Part shown: positions 23,423-35,984 of the stretch, piece after piece
Layout of the letters: the number at the start of each line of letters is the position of its first letter
Position numbering within the stretch: position 1 is the stretch's first letter
NCBI GenBank assembly: GCA_037903355.1
Contig: JBAJFE010000023.1
Span: 1,860,001-1,924,000, forward strand
Direction of reading: 5' to 3'
DNA from: Trichuris trichiura
Taxonomy: Eukaryota; Nematoda; Enoplea; Trichinellida; Trichuridae
Length of the DNA stretch: 64,000 bases
Made by a program: the position numbers and the translations under genes
The notes under the pieces: generated by a model
Databases searched by the model: none
What the model saw: only the letters and a program-made list of their open reading frames with translations
What the model was told of the DNA's origin: nothing

Positions 23423-23692
23423 TCAAAAAAGAGCGGTCCGAAAGGAGGAAATGTGCGGTATGCTGATGGAGCTGCAGTCGATTGAATTGCCAAATACATT
23501 TGCCGTGCTGTCCGCCGAATCGCTGAACAAAGGCAAGGAAGGAACGTTACTTAAGGAATCGCCGCACCTTTGCACGTGCCTTCTGTACATCTCCGCGGTG
23601 AACATGCCGAGAAAGCATGTGAACATCATATTAAAGCAAAGAAAAAAGAGAACTGCTGCCCAGCACCACTGATTCATCGCGATGAGCACCAT
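23423..23692 (-). CDS. hypothetical 89-aa protein with N-terminal hydrophobic segment
   Basis: An ATG-started frame of 89 codons. Residues 1-33 are strongly hydrophobic and would act as a signal peptide or membrane anchor (WCWAAVLFFLCFNMMF). The rest is Ser/Asp-rich with two Cys. No family is recognised. Overlapping plus-strand frames are also open here, so this may be chance. Confidence 0.32.
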   Translation of the reverse strand: MVLIAMNQWCWAAVLFFLCFNMMFTCFLGMFTAEMYRRHVQRCGDSLSNVPSLPLFSDSADSTANVFGNSIDCSSISIPHISSFRTALF

Positions 23693-24104
23693 CTTAACGG
23701 AGACCGGAACGCTGCACGACTTTTTGAGCCTCGACTACCTCTACTCAGTTTTCGCCAAAGTGATCTCAAAACATTCTCCAAAATCCAACAGCCATTCCGA
23801 ATAATAAAATTTGCATAAAGATGCAAATGGAGACTTTTGACCTTTATGCGAATTAAATGATTTCCAATTTCTGCAATGATAGATTATGATTTAGGTTCTC
23901 AAGAAAAGCGCCTGCAAGAAGGATCGTACTTAACTTAAAGCTAAAGGAGAATGATTTCAACTTATTGGGAACTTTTTAAATTTTGAAATCTACTTAAAAT
24001 ACGCGAACGGAGCTCTTGGCCGTTAAGAGCCCTTCGGTGAAAGAAATGCAGGTACCTTCCCGTTAAGCCCTCGCCCATTATGTTCTGCCTTTACTAGCGA
24101 GCAT

Positions 24105-24201
24105 GCGGACCATCTTGTTCTGTTCTTGCCTAAGCCTAAGCCTAAACATAAAGCTTATGTTTAGGCTTAGGCTTAGGCAAGAGCAGAACAGGATGGTCGG
24201 C
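24105..24201. repeat. hairpin carrying inverted TTAGGC telomere-like repeats
   Basis: Arms of about 43 bp are separated by a 7-nt loop (AAAGCTT). Next to the loop each arm has about three TTAGGC units (as CCTAAG on the left, TTAGGC on the right), followed by AAGAGCAGAACAGGATGGT and its complement. TTAGGC is the telomere repeat of nematodes. The outer parts of the arms are unrelated to telomeres. Confidence 0.85.
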
Positions 24202-26200
24202 AATGTTACAGTATGACTTGGACCGCATAATCGTCAAAACCAGCATGTGAAGCAATCTGCTTCTACAATGATAATTAATAATACATTTATTTTTCTGCTG
24301 TAAGCTAGACTGATGGAATGCTGTCGTCAGTATCAGACGTCTTACGTTTGATACGGACGACCCACCGCTATTGAAACACGGAGATGCTTGCATTTCCGGG
24401 TTTCAACGTTGCCATACATAGGCAGTTGCGCCCAAAACGAGTTGCAGTACTTAAGCAAGAAGCGCAATGACGGCAGAGGCTTACCGACAGCCGAAACACC
24501 GGAAAGGAGGACCTGCTTTCGTTGGAGCGCATTGTCGTAACGAAAACCAGTAGACAACGCTTAGAATTGAATGCTCTTCAACCGGCTCCTTGCAATGAAC
24601 GATTTTCAACCTGTGTCCCGAAGCTGGACCAAACAACGGCTACTAAAGTCTGCGAAATCATTTTTTAAAAAATAAATTATCAATCCTAAATAACTTGCCT
24701 GGACTTTGGATGCAAATCAACTTTACTCCAAAAATTTTTCTTTCTCCTTTTGCGGCACGGCATAGCGATATTAGCGCATTTAAGATTTTCGGACGACTTT
24801 AAATGTATGCAGGTTGGTTAATATACTCATAGTTTGGCCAACCGGTCGCCAACTAACGTCGATCAAACCGCTATAGCGTAAAGCCCAATGCGTAAAACGT
24901 TGCAGCTTCCTATTAATACGTTTTTTTATAAAACGAACTTACGGCATCGCTAAAAAGAGAAGCGGCAAAAGCGGGACCAACGAGCAGCTAACGTCAAGCA
25001 GCAAATGTATGCGCGAAATAGTAAATTTCCGAAGCTGTTTAACTACGCAAAATTATTTCTATTGATTATTAATTCGCCGCGAACCATCGCGGGCAAAAAG
25101 TATTGTTTTTCAGTCGCTGTTTAGATTTACCTTTTCCGCAAATAATTTTTCGTTCTGAAAAATTAATAATTTTCTCTTTAAAAATTTCAGCGTCAGCCTG
25201 CTTGACTAATTCGCTTTAAAATTCGGTTTAAATTTATTCGCCCGAATGAAGCAAACGTTTAGCTTAATTAAAATATTAGTGTGTCATTCGTGCTAGCTTG
25301 AACGACGTCTTTTGCGCGCGCGCTTCCTTTTGAACATTTCCAACTGCCAGCCGACTACAGTTATTTGAAAAGTAGGTTCAATTAGTCACGGTTGGGACAG
25401 AAGTCTTATTAAGGGTCAATGTCGTGAGTCATCTCATTTGTTTTGTTATTAGGTTGAACGTCTTCGAGCTTGGAAATTTTTGTCGGAACGAGCAGCGGCT
25501 AAAACAAGCTTCCTTTGTCGAATTTCACGTTACAGCGCGGGTTGCAGGTACGACTCTTTCAATTTATACTTCTGCAAGTTGGGGGTTCGCGAATTTTTCA
25601 AATTTGTACGCCTCCTCCTAAACCAAACGTTCGTCGCCGTTTTTTACACTTCCTCATAAGGTTTCCTTGCCGCTTGCTCGTCAAGCGGGCTGTTTTATTT
25701 TGAAATAATTTTTTTTGGCCTTTTGTTAGTCAGATTTGATTTCCGATTTCTCCACGTAGAGCGCACGTGGCGTTTCAAAGCCTGCAAACAGGTTCGCGTG
25801 ATTTTGTTTAAACATGTCCTTCAGTTTCCGGTTCTTTCTCGTTGCCGGCCGAAGCGTTAATGCAGTGTCACTTTGGTCGACTCCCGCGAGCTTTTTTGTT
25901 TCAATACCTTGTCGCCATAAGCAGCGCTTCCGTTGGTGTTATATAAAGTTGATTTTTCTGCGCCTTTTAAATAATAGAAAGAAAAGTGATAGGTAGGTTA
26001 CATTTTTTAAATTCGTCATTTTATTTGTAAAGCGAAAATTTCGTTCGAGCATATTGATTTTTAGGCTTTCTACCGAGGCGTCCAAGCATTTGTCAATCCG
26101 GTAGGCGTTGATCCGTTGTGCCAAGCACCTTTTGCCATGTCCAAAAGCAATGTAGTCGGCCGCGCAGCCCAGGGAGGCGACACCAGCGCGGATGGTAAGC
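24202..26200. other. intergenic, nothing recognised
   Basis: AT-rich with scattered short frames. No exon, RNA gene or mobile element could be supported. Confidence 0.5.
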
Positions 26201-26205
26201 AGCGA

Positions 26206-26269
26206 ACAAAGACATACGACATGCGACAGACGACACACGACATGCGACAGACGACACACGACATGCGAC
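26206..26269. repeat. 21-bp tandem repeat, about 2.8 copies
   Basis: The unit contains CGACACACGACATGCGACAGA head to tail. It is followed to about 26330 by shorter, degenerate GACATGTGACATGC variants. Confidence 0.85.
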
Positions 26270-26375
26270 TGTCACATGTGACATGCGGCACATGTGACAA
26301 ATGACAAGCGTGACATGTGACATGCAGATGATGCAATATTGTCGTTGTTTACTAATCTCAACGGATAGCGCCTCA

Positions 26376-26422
26376 CCCCCGCCACCCCCCTTTTTTTTTT
26401 TTTTGGGGGGGGCGGGGGGGCA
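26376..26422. repeat. C-tract / T15 / G-tract self-complementary block
   Basis: A C-rich run, about 15 T, then a G-rich run (with GGGGGGGG and GGGGGGG). The C and G runs can pair as a hairpin, and the G run could form a quadruplex. Sequence composition changes here to CT-rich DNA that continues to about 26700. Confidence 0.8.
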
Positions 26423-26857
26423 GCTATCCTTTCCATGCACCTTATTCTCAAGTAGAATGTATCTCACCCGCCCTCCCCTCCGGAAACCAATATCTAAACC
26501 CACTATTCCCTATTGGATGTGAACCCCGTATGCATGCTGGAACCTATAGTGCCTACCCTCGCCCTGCCTACTGCATACTTACACGTTGATCCCGAACTTT
26601 TCCATTTTTCTCTTTCTTTTCTTGCTCCTCTTGTTGTCCCTGTTCGTTTCTTCTCGTTTCTTTTCCGTCCTCGAATTGTCTTCTTGCATCCGTTGGTATG
26701 GATCCTAAACACGGAACCGTAAACCTTATGAAATGTTGGACTGCAACCGCGATAGAAAAGACACGCGCCAGTTGAAAATTTTATTCACGCAATCACACAA
26801 AATGTATGCGTAGAAGTGTTATTCACGAAATCAACAAATTCTTCTTTTCATTGTTTT

Positions 26858-26898
26858 TCAGAGCTTTCAGGACTGGCCAGGTCCCGTCGTCAGCAAGT
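26858..26898 (-). ncRNA. hammerhead-like motif, degenerate helix I
   Basis: On the minus strand: CUGACGA, C, helix II GGGAC...GUCCU, GAAA, GCUC. The core strands and helix II are present, but the expected helix I pairing is poor, so it is probably decayed. Confidence 0.5.
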
Positions 26899-27551
26899 CA
26901 GCAGTTGTCCATTCGAGTGCTTTTCCTGAAAAAGAAATTTTTGTCACAAAAAGTCGATTGGACAAAATGCACTTATCTTTTCAAGAAGAGGGCCAAATTT
27001 CTTCAAAGTCGAACTATAAACGCTAAATTAATTAATTAATTTCATACGAACAACATGCGACTGCTACGATATTCCCTTCATGCTGTAACATGCATACATG
27101 CAGCAGTGACGCGACAATGTCGAACGACGTCCACTTTGTCTCTTTTTAAATTGTTCCACACAACCATTTGGCAATTCTAAAAACCTAAAAATGCAATTCT
27201 AATCTTGCAAATTTGACTTCCTGCAAAGGGATTACCTTATCAGCATTAGTCGCCAACGCCGTCTTTATCTGCATGTCGAAAGACTAAAACGATAAGATTA
27301 AATTCTTGAAATTGTACAGTTTCTTTTGCTCTATTGATCACCTAAAATACCTTGTCGCTTTTCTTTGAATGCGGAATAATTGTCGCACAAAATTCATTGT
27401 TGTAAAGGGGACACCATATGCTAATGACAAGATGTGCTTCGACATTGTCAACCTGAAAGAGTGAAAAGTTATCGTAATAAAACTTTTTATTTTATACTTA
27501 CAGGAACAGCAATATCTGTTCTTCATTTCGGTAAACAGATTTTTTATCAGT

Positions 27552-27591
27552 CCGTTGACGACAGGATGAGACGAGTCCGGAAAGCTCTGAG
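27552..27591 (+). ncRNA. decayed hammerhead-like motif
   Basis: Plus strand: UUGACGAC, a helix II region with partial pairing, then GGAAAGCUCUGAG. The first core base is U instead of C. It mirrors the motif at 26858-26898. Confidence 0.4.
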
Positions 27592-28857
27592 AAACATTGC
27601 AGAAAACTCGCTTTTGTCAAACGAGTTTTTCCAGTAAATAACACTTCGACGCAAAGACAAAAAATATAGAAAACAAAAAGTGGGGGGTCAAAATATGGAA
27701 CTGTGTAAAGCACAGCTGCGACTAACGAAAAAGGAGGGAGAGCGATCACAGTTCAGCCGATGTCGTCGACGAGAAAATCGAAAAATGAGATTAAATTTAC
27801 CGTGCTCTGCTCACATCGATGCTTATTATGCAAATTTGACCGTGACCGATAAACCTTTACACTGTTTGCTTTGCAACGAGTGTGAGTGCTCGGCTGACTA
27901 AAACGGAACGAATTATTTACACAAACTATTTACTTTACTAATACGTCGGATTGGAAGGGCAACTGCGCAAGCCTTGAGGCAAATTTAACTTTGAGTAAAC
28001 ATTGTCATATACAATGAAACTTAATATTTTTTAAAACTGAATTTGATCCTCTCTTAAACACAAATAAAAGGCGTTATTAATGTGATTGTTTCAACACGTG
28101 AGCATAAATGCCAAGAATCGATGAGAAAATGAAAATGCAAATTGAATGAACTTTTTTTTACCCAACTTCAAAAAGTATGGTAACTGATAGAAAATAATGC
28201 GTTCCAACAAAAAAACCGCAAATGACAATAGCTTTACTTGTGCTTCGAAGGAACCAATAAGAATTCATCATCGATCCTACCAAAACAAGAATTCTACCCG
28301 AATGTTGGACCGCAAAGAAGTCAAATGAAATGAAACGATTTATCAATCAATAACTATCTATATCCCTGCGCTAAACAACCATTTCTTTGCACCCGTAAGC
28401 AATAGAAACACGTTAAATAATACTAATGATAGCACAGTTCTCAATGGCCGTCGTCCAGTGATGTATTGGGAAATGTATTAACGCTACGAAGGGACATCTG
28501 CTTTCATGGAATTGCAGAACGTTACTTATCCTTTGCGTATTTTTAATTCTTGAATTCCTAAATCTCCCACTTCCTCATCTTTTCCAAGGCTCACTGAATA
28601 CACCATGCAGATTAGTAATAACTTTTCGCATGCTAATTCATCTCCATAGATCATTCTCCATTCTTCTTTGACATATGTGCAAACGACTAAAAACTGATCC
28701 GAAGCATATTGGCTACTTAAAGCTCCAATAAGTTTTCTGCAAAATAAAGGGTAAACTGTCCAAATTAATATTGTCAAAAATAAACAAACGTTTTTTCCAT
28801 TTGAAAATATATCAGTATATGATGGTCATTGTTCCGTAGTGTTTGTTCACATTAACA

Positions 28858-29325
28858 CATTCGTTTTTCGTAACACAAGTTGCTTCGTAATGGGATAATG
28901 TTTCATGGCTTTTGTGATATCGTTTACGGCTTTTCCCGTTTATTATCCGTGGTAGTATCTGTAATTGAACGAAGCAGCTGCTCTACCAACGGATGGATGA
29001 ACGATTATTAGGAAACGATATGTAGAAATAAAGCAGTCAACTTTATTCAAGAACTTTCGGAACGCTTTAGTTCCGTAGTCAGAGAGATGGAGGAGAGCTC
29101 GTTTTTGGTCCTCGGGAAGAGCTCTTCCCCATCTCACTGACGACGAAATTAGAGCGTTCCAAAAGCTCTGAAACAAAAAGTTGAGCGTATTGGTCCTGTA
29201 CGATTTTCCTTAGTAAACGCTCATCCATTCGTTGGTAGAGCAATTGTTTCATTTAATTACAGATACCACCAAAGACAAAAAAGGGAAAAAGCCGTAGAAG
29301 CTCTACCAAAAACCACTCATTTTTC
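28858..29325. mobile_element. foldback retroelement B
   Basis: The body is about 28870-29313 (444 bp). It has long inverted arms (from about 28922 leftward copy and to about 29300) containing GCTCTACCAACGGATGGATGA and its complement, and a one-sided tail of about 50 nt at the left that is homologous to the tail of element C. The flanking repeats CATTCGTTTTTC and CACTCATTTTTC match at 10 of 12 positions and look like an aged target duplication. Each arm holds a hammerhead-like core. Confidence 0.72.
29134..29173 (+). ncRNA. hammerhead-like motif (right arm of element B)
   Basis: Plus strand: UCA, CUGACGA, C, a helix II remnant ending GUUCC, AAAAGCUC, UGA. Helix I (UCA/UGA) pairs. One G of the GAAA box has changed to A. 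The left arm carries the mirror copy at about 29042-29080. Confidence 0.55.
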
Positions 29326-29456
29326 TGATTACAAATGCGCAGCATGAGTAATAAGAAAGATTAAAAGTTAGAAATTTTTAATTACGAAGTATTAATGTAC
29401 CTCAGTTTTTCAAAATCAAAACAACGTGTTTCCTTCCATAGAAAGAACCATGACAA

Positions 29457-29888
29457 AGCCGTGTTAACATAAACACGGGTGCTTTGTAACGGGCGCTTGT
29501 TTCATGTTTGTTAGATCTTCTACTACTTTTCCCGCTTTTGTCTGTGTTGCTATCTGTAATTAGTCGAAACAATTGCTCTACCAACGAATGGATGAGCGAT
29601 TATTAGAAAAAATTCAAAGACAATACAGTCAGCTTTTTTATTTAGAGCTTTCGGAACGCTCTGCTTCTGTCGTCAGTTCCGTCAAAAACTCCTTCATCTC
29701 ACTGATGACAAAACTAGAGCGTTCCGAAAGGTCTAAATAAAAAAGCTGACTGTATTGTTTTTGAATTTTTCCCAATAATCACTCATCCATTCGTTGGTAG
29801 AGCAATTGTTTATACTAATTACAGATACCTTCACACAGAGAAAACACGGGAAAAGCCGTAGAAAATTGAACAAACAGCCGTGTTAACA
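29457..29888. mobile_element. foldback retroelement C with exact 13-bp target duplication
   Basis: The body is 29470-29875 (406 bp) between exact direct repeats AGCCGTGTTAACA (29457-29469 and 29876-29888). Inverted arms of about 130 bp include TGCTCTACCAACGAATGGATGAG. The one-sided tail (29470 to about 29518) is on the left. In copy 2 of the surrounding duplication the same target sequence is continuous and lacks this element, so the empty site is visible within the window. Hammerhead-like cores at about 29645-29683 (minus) and 29699-29736 (plus) are partly degenerate. Confidence 0.88.
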
Positions 29889-30431
29889 ATCACAAATCAA
29901 ATCTATTTATAAAAACGGCGGTAGAAGAAAGAAATTACTAATTACTTTCATTTCATTTCCTTTTGCTAAGTGAAGGAATTGCATAGAAAATTTAATGAAG
30001 AGCTTATCAAAACTTATACCTGTGATTAGTAATACTTCCGCAAAAGCTATAAACAAATGTAAAGTTTTTGAACGAAGAATCGTTAATCTATTGCAAATGT
30101 GGAAGTTATCATTTTCCTAAAATGTTTAGAGAAATCATAACAAAGCACTTTAATCTTGTAAGGAAATTAATAAACAATAATAAACAGCGTTTGTTAAAAG
30201 ACTGCACATCTCACAAAGCATATCAGTCTTTCAATGTCTTCACGGTAATCATTCGCTTAATATGAACGATGAAGACAAAACATGATGGATCAATGCATAC
30301 GACAAACAGCTCTTCTCTTCATCAGTAACGTTTGTACTTAATAAGCTGTTCTTAACCCGTCTAATTGAAAACATCGTTGATAATCAGAATTATGGCTTAC
30401 GAAACTTCCATTAATTCATAAATGTTATTAA

Positions 30432-30742
30432 ACGAAACAACTGCTCTACCAACGGATGGATGAGCAATTATTAGGAAAAACTGTACAGAACCAATCCTCA
30501 GAAATGTCGTCAGTGAGATGGAGGAGAGCTTTTCCCGAGGTTCAAAAATGAGCTCTCTTCCATCTCATTGACGACGGAACTAGAGCGTTCCGAACGCTCT
30601 CAGATAAAGTTGAGTGCATTGGTTCTGTACAATTTTTCTTACTAATCGCTCATCCATTCGCCGGTAGAGCAGTCGTTTCGCTAATTTACAGATACAATCA
30701 CACAGAGGAAAAACTGAAAAAGCCGTAGAAAATCTATTAAAA
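30432..30742. mobile_element. foldback retroelement D (copy of B in the duplication)
   Basis: Inverted arms with CTCTACCAACGGATGGATGAG at the left and its complement near 30655-30680. The plus-strand motif at about 30573-30605 is a decayed hammerhead-like core (UUGACGAC ... GAACGCUC). It lacks the tail and outer left arm because the duplication junction falls inside the arm. Confidence 0.7.
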
Positions 30743-31039
30743 CTCATTTGGTTTTCTGATTACTAATGCACAGTATCAGTAAAAAGAGAGATTATACGTT
30801 AGAAATTTTTACCTACGAAATAATGCACCTCAGTTTTTCGAAATAAAAAAAAATTTCATTCTAAACAAAGAATCACAATAAAGCCCTGTTGACAATGACA
30901 AATGAGAACTATTTGTAAACACGGTGGTACCAGAAAAAAATTACTAATTAGCTACGTTCACTTCTTCTGCTAAGCAAGGGAATTGCATAGAACATTCAAC
31001 GATGAATTTTTTCAAAACTTATACCTATAATTAGTAATA

Positions 31040-31185
31040 CTTTTCCGCAATAGATCTTCAGATTGTATCTACACACACACAAACCATAGATACATCCAAC
31101 AGGCCAAACCCGTGAATCTGAAGATCTACTATGAAACTATTCAAGCCTGTTAAAAGACATCCTGTCTTTCGATCCTTTTCCACAA
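31040..31185. mobile_element. truncated element-A relative with ~11-bp target duplication
   Basis: About 124 bp homologous to one arm plus the tail of element A (reverse orientation: GATACATCCAACAGGCC, then GACATCCTGTCTTTCGA). A short (CA)n loop joins it to a stub of the other arm. It is flanked by CTTTTCCGCAA (31040-31050) and CTTTTCCACAA (31175-31185), one mismatch in 11. The tail end coincides with that of element A, which defines the element end independently. Confidence 0.8.
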
Positions 31186-31570
31186 AGTATAAACAAGGAG
31201 AGTGTTTTTGAACGAAGAATCGTTAAAATATTGCAAATGTGGAAGTTATCATTTTCTTAAATCGTGTAGAGAAATTATAACAAATCACTTTAATCTTGCA
31301 ACTAAATTAATAGTAATAACAAAGAGCGTATGCTGGAAAATTCGACATTTCATATAGCACATCACTGTTTCAAAGATATCTTCATGGTAATCATTCGTTT
31401 AATAAAGATGAAGAAGCGAAAATATGATGGATAAATGCATACGACAAACCGCTCTTCTCTTCATCAGTAACATTTGTACTTAATGAGCTGTTCTTAACTT
31501 CTGTAATTGAAAATATCGCCCGTAATGAGAACTATGTATTACGAAACTTCCGATAATTCATTACATATTT

Positions 31571-33740
31571 GGCATATCTTCAATTATACGGACAAGTTAC
31601 GATGAAAATATCAAGTTCATACAACGAAATACAATCTTTGGATGATTCCAACCTGCCGCTGCAAATGTATAAGAAATAAGAAGCCGCTTTCAAGAGTAAC
31701 TCAAATTCAGCAACTTTAGCTGCACTTTAAACAATCAAAAGTTTTAGCGTAATTATGGCACCTAACTGAGTAACAGCTTATGGATTTCATCACGTCACGT
31801 TGAGATAAACTGGATCATACGCCTGCATTAAGTAGAAAAATGATGTATACTTTTCTGATATTAAAAGTGTCTTCTTTGACATTAAACGACAGCGTGACAA
31901 CAATGCAACTATTCGAAAACCGTTCCATTATTACGGCTGATTAGTGAGCATACTTTTAAATGATTGCAACACGTCTCATTGTGCTACTTTGCTACGTTGT
32001 CTAAAAAGATGAGACAGAGACGTTTTTCTTGTTTTGTCAATGCACAATAAGGGACACTTGCATTTCATGTAATCAAAACATTTTCTGCTTTTTGCCGAAA
32101 TGAACTTCAATTTCGTCATTCATAAATTAACTGTGAAAAAACCATTGGCGAATTACAAATAATTCTAAAACGTCGCTCTTAAATGCTTCAATAACATCCT
32201 TATAGTAAACGAAAACAACTTCAGAATAACCGACGCCGACATAAAGTGCCTCTTCGTCATATCGTACAATTAATCACTTGCCGTAAAGAACAATTCCATA
32301 AAAACTTTTTATCTTTACATGTTGGAATAGCGAAGAGAATAAATTATTGTTACGAGTCGAAATTGCGCGGCCTAGCAAATTATTTATTAATTTGATGGCA
32401 ATAGAATCTAAATGATCAGAAACGACTGCAAATTTCATTCAGAGTACATTATTTAACAGTGTATATTTAAAACCCACAAAACTATTCAAAACAAGTACTT
32501 TTAAACCCGCTGCGTCCTTCCTTAATCTTTACCGCCATTCTTACTTACATATTTCTGCATTCGCAATGAAATTGCAAACGTCGTACGAACCGAACACCGG
32601 TTAATGCTATTTTGAAAAAATTTACAAAAGGAACAAACAAATTATTTCTCCAACATTTAAATAGGTATCAATAGAATTGGCGTCCATTTATCTTTTCAAT
32701 TTCAACAATGATAATTTTTCCTATGAGATTGAAACAAAGTAAAGTGAGCCATTCTTTTATCTGCCAAATTTATTGAAATATATGCTGAGCGGATATTGTT
32801 TTAAAACTTTCAAAGTGCTCTTAAAATAGACGTTAAAGTACTTCAGATTGAAAAGAGCAATCGATGAAAAAGGACGGAAAGAAGACAACAGCTGACAATG
32901 ATGCGATAACTGGTCAGTACCGATTCAATTACAATTTCTTCTTGTAAAGAAGCGGAAAATCGCTTTACAGACGATAGAGTAAAGAGATCATAAGAATAAT
33001 CACCAAAATGAACAATCCATTAATGTTTATATGAAAGAAGTACGCAAAATTGATCACTTCAATGTCATTTTAATAGTCTAAATTGCTTGCTTAAGAAAAA
33101 TTTAACAGTACATATATACAACGAATACATTATAAATTAAATATAAACTTTTACCTGATGATATTTACATGATGAGGAACTTTTTGTTTAAAATATAAAC
33201 AATAGAACCTTCGGTAATGATGGAACTTATATTGTTTCTTTTACAGTCAACGGATAAATCATACAAATATTGTTTTTTCATTATTTCACAAATGTAACCA
33301 TGTTTCGCTCATTATGTTTACATAAATTGTAATATAAACACTAGCGAATAGGGTCAGCTAATTTGCATTACCTTCTTCATCGCAAACATAACAGCCGTAG
33401 TACTTAACCAAAGTAAACAAACTATAGCAGAAGGTCAGCTAATCTACTTCTTAAAGTAAAGCAGCTAACTGAAGATTCAACGTTAATTTGTGTTCCTAAG
33501 CCGCTTATAGTGAAGTTCAAAGGGTCAGACATTAATTTGCATAAGGCTGATTTTTAGGGTATATAATACACACAGACTGCTCGGCAGTTTAGTGCGTCTT
33601 TGTCCGTCTGTGCTATATGCGCGGTGTGTGTGTCTTGTAAGCTTTCAGTGTGCACTGATTCGTGTAACAGTTGCAGGGCACGTGCTGCGCGGTGCGGTGT
33701 GGGGTGCGTTGTGACGCGGCGTGGCGCAGGGTAGGGTAGG
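31571..33740. other. AT-rich intergenic, nothing recognised
   Basis: No open frame above 60 codons and no clear repeat. G-rich GGGTAGGGTAGGG-like sequence at 33728-33742 leads into the microsatellite. Confidence 0.6.
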
Positions 33741-33753
33741 GTGTGGTGTGTGT

Positions 33754-35172
<1,419 letters not shown>

Positions 35173-35225
35173 TAAACGCATAACATTTCGTAACGGGATC
35201 ATAAAGTTTCATGGTACTTTCTACT
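35173..35225. mobile_element. solitary tail fragment of the foldback family
   Basis: About 50 bp similar to the one-sided tails of elements B and C (TAAACGCA ... TTCGTAACGGGA ... GTTTCATGG ... TTCTACTC), with no arms attached. It may be a severely truncated insertion. Confidence 0.45.
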
Positions 35226-35637
35226 CACGATGAGACCTGCTGTTGGCGACAACTTTGCTTATGGAGCATTAGGTCCACCCTTGTCCCATCCTCAACGCTA
35301 ACGCTAATGGATATAAAAGGTGGCAACAAAATTGAATCTGTCGCCATTTTTAGATATGTTTTTCACAATCTGCAAAATAAACATCCTCATGATTTTTTTG
35401 TCAGTCAGGCGCATTCCAGCTATATGTTGCAAGATTTATCTAAAACATAATGCGTGTTATATCCCATTGAAATCGATTTTTGTTTCACGGCAATCTGTCT
35501 AAAATTTGACGCATATTGAAATTCCATTCAGCCATGCTCAACTATAAGAATTATCTTTGTTGTTGAATTGTTTTCAATGAAAGTTATGAAAATTTACTGA
35601 GCCTTCCATTGCATGGCTGAATTCTTCAATATGTTGT

Positions 35638-35984
35638 ATTCGTGTGCCTTTTAAAATCTAGCGTACATGGCAATTAACCCCGTTCTTCAAAAAAAACTTT
35701 TATTATTAACCAGAGCTTTCGGGCATTGCTTTTGCCCGTCTTCAGTGGATAAAAAAAGGAGTCCACCCAGGTTGGTCGACTATTCAGCGAGCACTCCCAC
35801 TCAGCCGACGTACGCAGAGGTAACAATGGGTTGGGTCCTACCGTGGTCGGCTGACAATGCCCAAAAGCACTGGTTAATAATAAAAGTTTTTTTGAATAAC
35901 GGGGTTAATTGCTATGTACGCTGGATTTTAAAAAACAAAGAAACCCTGTACGAAGAAAGAAAAGTGAACATTCGTGTGTCTTTT
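35638..35984. mobile_element. foldback retroelement E with hammerhead-like core
   Basis: The body is about 35653-35969 (317 bp). Inverted arms of about 85 bp share GCAATTAACCCCGTT and CTTTTATTATTAACCAG; the right arm ends near 35934, and a 35-nt single-copy tail follows. Direct repeats ATTCGTGTGCCTTTT and ATTCGTGTGTCTTTT (35638-35652, 35970-35984) match at 14 of 15 positions. The arms are unrelated in sequence to those of A-D, yet the architecture is identical. Confidence 0.8.
35710..35748 (-). ncRNA. hammerhead-ribozyme-like motif (element E)
   Basis: Minus strand: CCA, CUGAAGA, C, helix II GGGC/GCCC with a 9-nt loop, GAA, the palindrome AGCU, C at the cleavage position, UGG. CCA pairs with UGG to form helix I. 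All core positions of the minimal type-I form are present apart from the extra C before helix II. Confidence 0.65.

Larger units (their letters stand above)
26790..27690. mobile_element. possible larger inverted-repeat element with two hammerhead-like motifs
   Basis: The left segment (about 26790-26900) and right segment (about 27550-27690) are diverged inverted copies. Both carry AAAGCTCTGA next to a CUGACGA/UUGACGA core, and both carry AATAACACTTC-ACGCA further out. The roughly 640 bp between them has no coding frame. The pairing is imperfect and no target duplication was found, so boundaries are approximate. It may instead be two independent fragments. Confidence 0.5.
28966..31570 (+). repeat. 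tandem duplication of a ~1.0-kb unit, each copy with its own insertion
   Basis: Copy 1 is about 28966-30425 and copy 2 about 30432-31565. Shared landmarks in order: the foldback arms, a block with CACCTCAGTTTTTC, a block with ATTGCATAGAA, then GAACGAAGAATCGTTAA, TGGAAGTTATCATTTTC and GCTCTTCTCTTCATCAGTAAC. Copy 1 is interrupted by element C (29470-29875), copy 2 by a truncated element-A relative (31051-31174). Without these insertions both copies are close to 1.0 kb. Confidence 0.85.

Noticed and set aside
26093..26503. 136-codon minus-strand frame and neighbours
   Set aside because: They run through the 21-bp tandem repeat and the C/T/G homopolymer block, giving repetitive His/Cys/Val and poly-Lys/Gly translation.
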